From assembly GCA_031290535.1 (NCBI GenBank), contig JAITNI010000141.1, positions 1 through 5,940 of the forward strand: a stretch of DNA of 5,940 nt. Reading direction: 5' to 3'. Shown here piece by piece: positions 5,672 to 5,940 of this stretch (its first letter is position 1; each line of letters begins with the position of its first letter). Origin of the DNA: Zoogloeaceae bacterium (GTDB lineage: Bacteria; Pseudomonadota; Gammaproteobacteria; Burkholderiales; Rhodocyclaceae). The notes beneath the pieces were generated by a model, which ran no database searches, had not been told where the DNA came from, and saw only the letters and a list, made by a program, of their open reading frames with translations. A program made the position numbers and the translations under genes.

Positions 5672-5940
5672 ATGCGTTCCTCCCGATTTTTCTTCTCCAC
5701 CCTCAAAGAAGCCCCCGCCGACGCCGAGGTGGTGAGCCAGAAACTCATGCTGCGCGCCGGACTCATCAAGCGCGCCGCCGCCGGTGTTTACACCTGGATG
5801 CCGCTGGGCCTGCGCGTCTTGCGAAAGGTCGAGGCCATTGTCCGGGAAGAGATGAACCGGGCCGGGGCGATCGAGTTGCTGATGCCCGCCGTGCAGCCCG
5901 CCGAGTTGTGGCAGGAATCGGGGCGCTGGGAAAAATACGG
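5672..5940 (+). CDS. proS: Prolyl-tRNA synthetase, N-terminal part cut by window edge
   Basis: Class II aminoacyl-tRNA synthetase that charges tRNA-Pro with proline. Only the first 89 complete codons are in the window. The N-terminus reads [19 protein letters not shown], then [33 protein letters not shown] and [15 protein letters not shown], closing with [17 protein letters not shown]. This is nearly block for block the bacterial ProS start, including class II motif 1 (GLRVLRKVE through ELLMP). No stop occurs before the right edge. No strong ribosome site precedes the ATG at 5672, but the N-terminal homology fixes the start. Confidence 0.97.
   Translation, partial: MRSSRFFFSTLKEAPADAEVVSQKLMLRAGLIKRAAAGVYTWMPLGLRVLRKVEAIVREEMNRAGAIELLMPAVQPAELWQESGRWEKY

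Noticed and set aside
1..5940. A hidden defence, mobile or otherwise undescribed system
   Set aside because: All coding space is taken by recognisable core genes with tight spacing. There are no transposase, integrase, tRNA-attachment or repeat-array signals, and intergenic gaps are short.

Overview
This window looks like core chromosome from a GC-rich betaproteobacterium. Three things point there: a surE-pcm-nlpD-rpoS stress cluster, a di-iron Coq7-type ubiquinone hydroxylase rather than the flavin enzyme UbiF, and a CNP1-like exported protein next to an rppH/proS divergent pair. The short H-NS-family protein, with a WTGRGRKPRW-type DNA-binding motif, also fits. The sequence does not fix the genus.

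Layout. Eight genes lie head to tail on the minus strand, and one gene at the right edge is on the plus strand. In minus-strand order (right to left) they are rppH (RNA 5' pyrophosphohydrolase), a CNP1-like exported protein, coq7, an H-NS-family regulator, surE, pcm, nlpD and rpoS. rpoS is cut by the left edge. Diverging from rppH is proS (prolyl-tRNA synthetase), cut by the right edge. There is no gap over 300 bases. The longest, 3466-3732, holds the promoter and A/T tracts of the H-NS gene plus a decayed palindromic repeat.

Transcription units inferred from spacing. (1) rppH and the CNP1-like gene overlap by four bases. (2) coq7 follows after 114 bases with its own extended -10 promoter candidate, inside a nested inverted repeat. 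(3) The H-NS gene has a clear sigma70-type promoter (TTGATT, 17 bp, TAAAAT). It is followed at 9 bases by surE, which overlaps pcm by four bases; nlpD starts 13 bases later and rpoS 88 bases after that. Shine-Dalgarno sequences are strong for the H-NS gene, coq7, rppH and the CNP1-like gene. They are weak or absent for surE, pcm, nlpD and rpoS, which suggests translational coupling along that cluster.

How the genes work together. SurE (nucleotidase), Pcm (repair of isoaspartyl damage), NlpD (envelope LytM factor) and RpoS (general stress sigma factor) form the classic proteobacterial stationary-phase cluster. The unusual element is an H-NS-type nucleoid protein placed as its likely first gene. 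The other genes are housekeeping: RNA decay, ubiquinone synthesis and tRNA charging. I see no mobile element, CRISPR array, defence island, rRNA or tRNA, and no convincing undescribed system. The points worth a second look are regulatory DNA structures and the H-NS/RpoS linkage.
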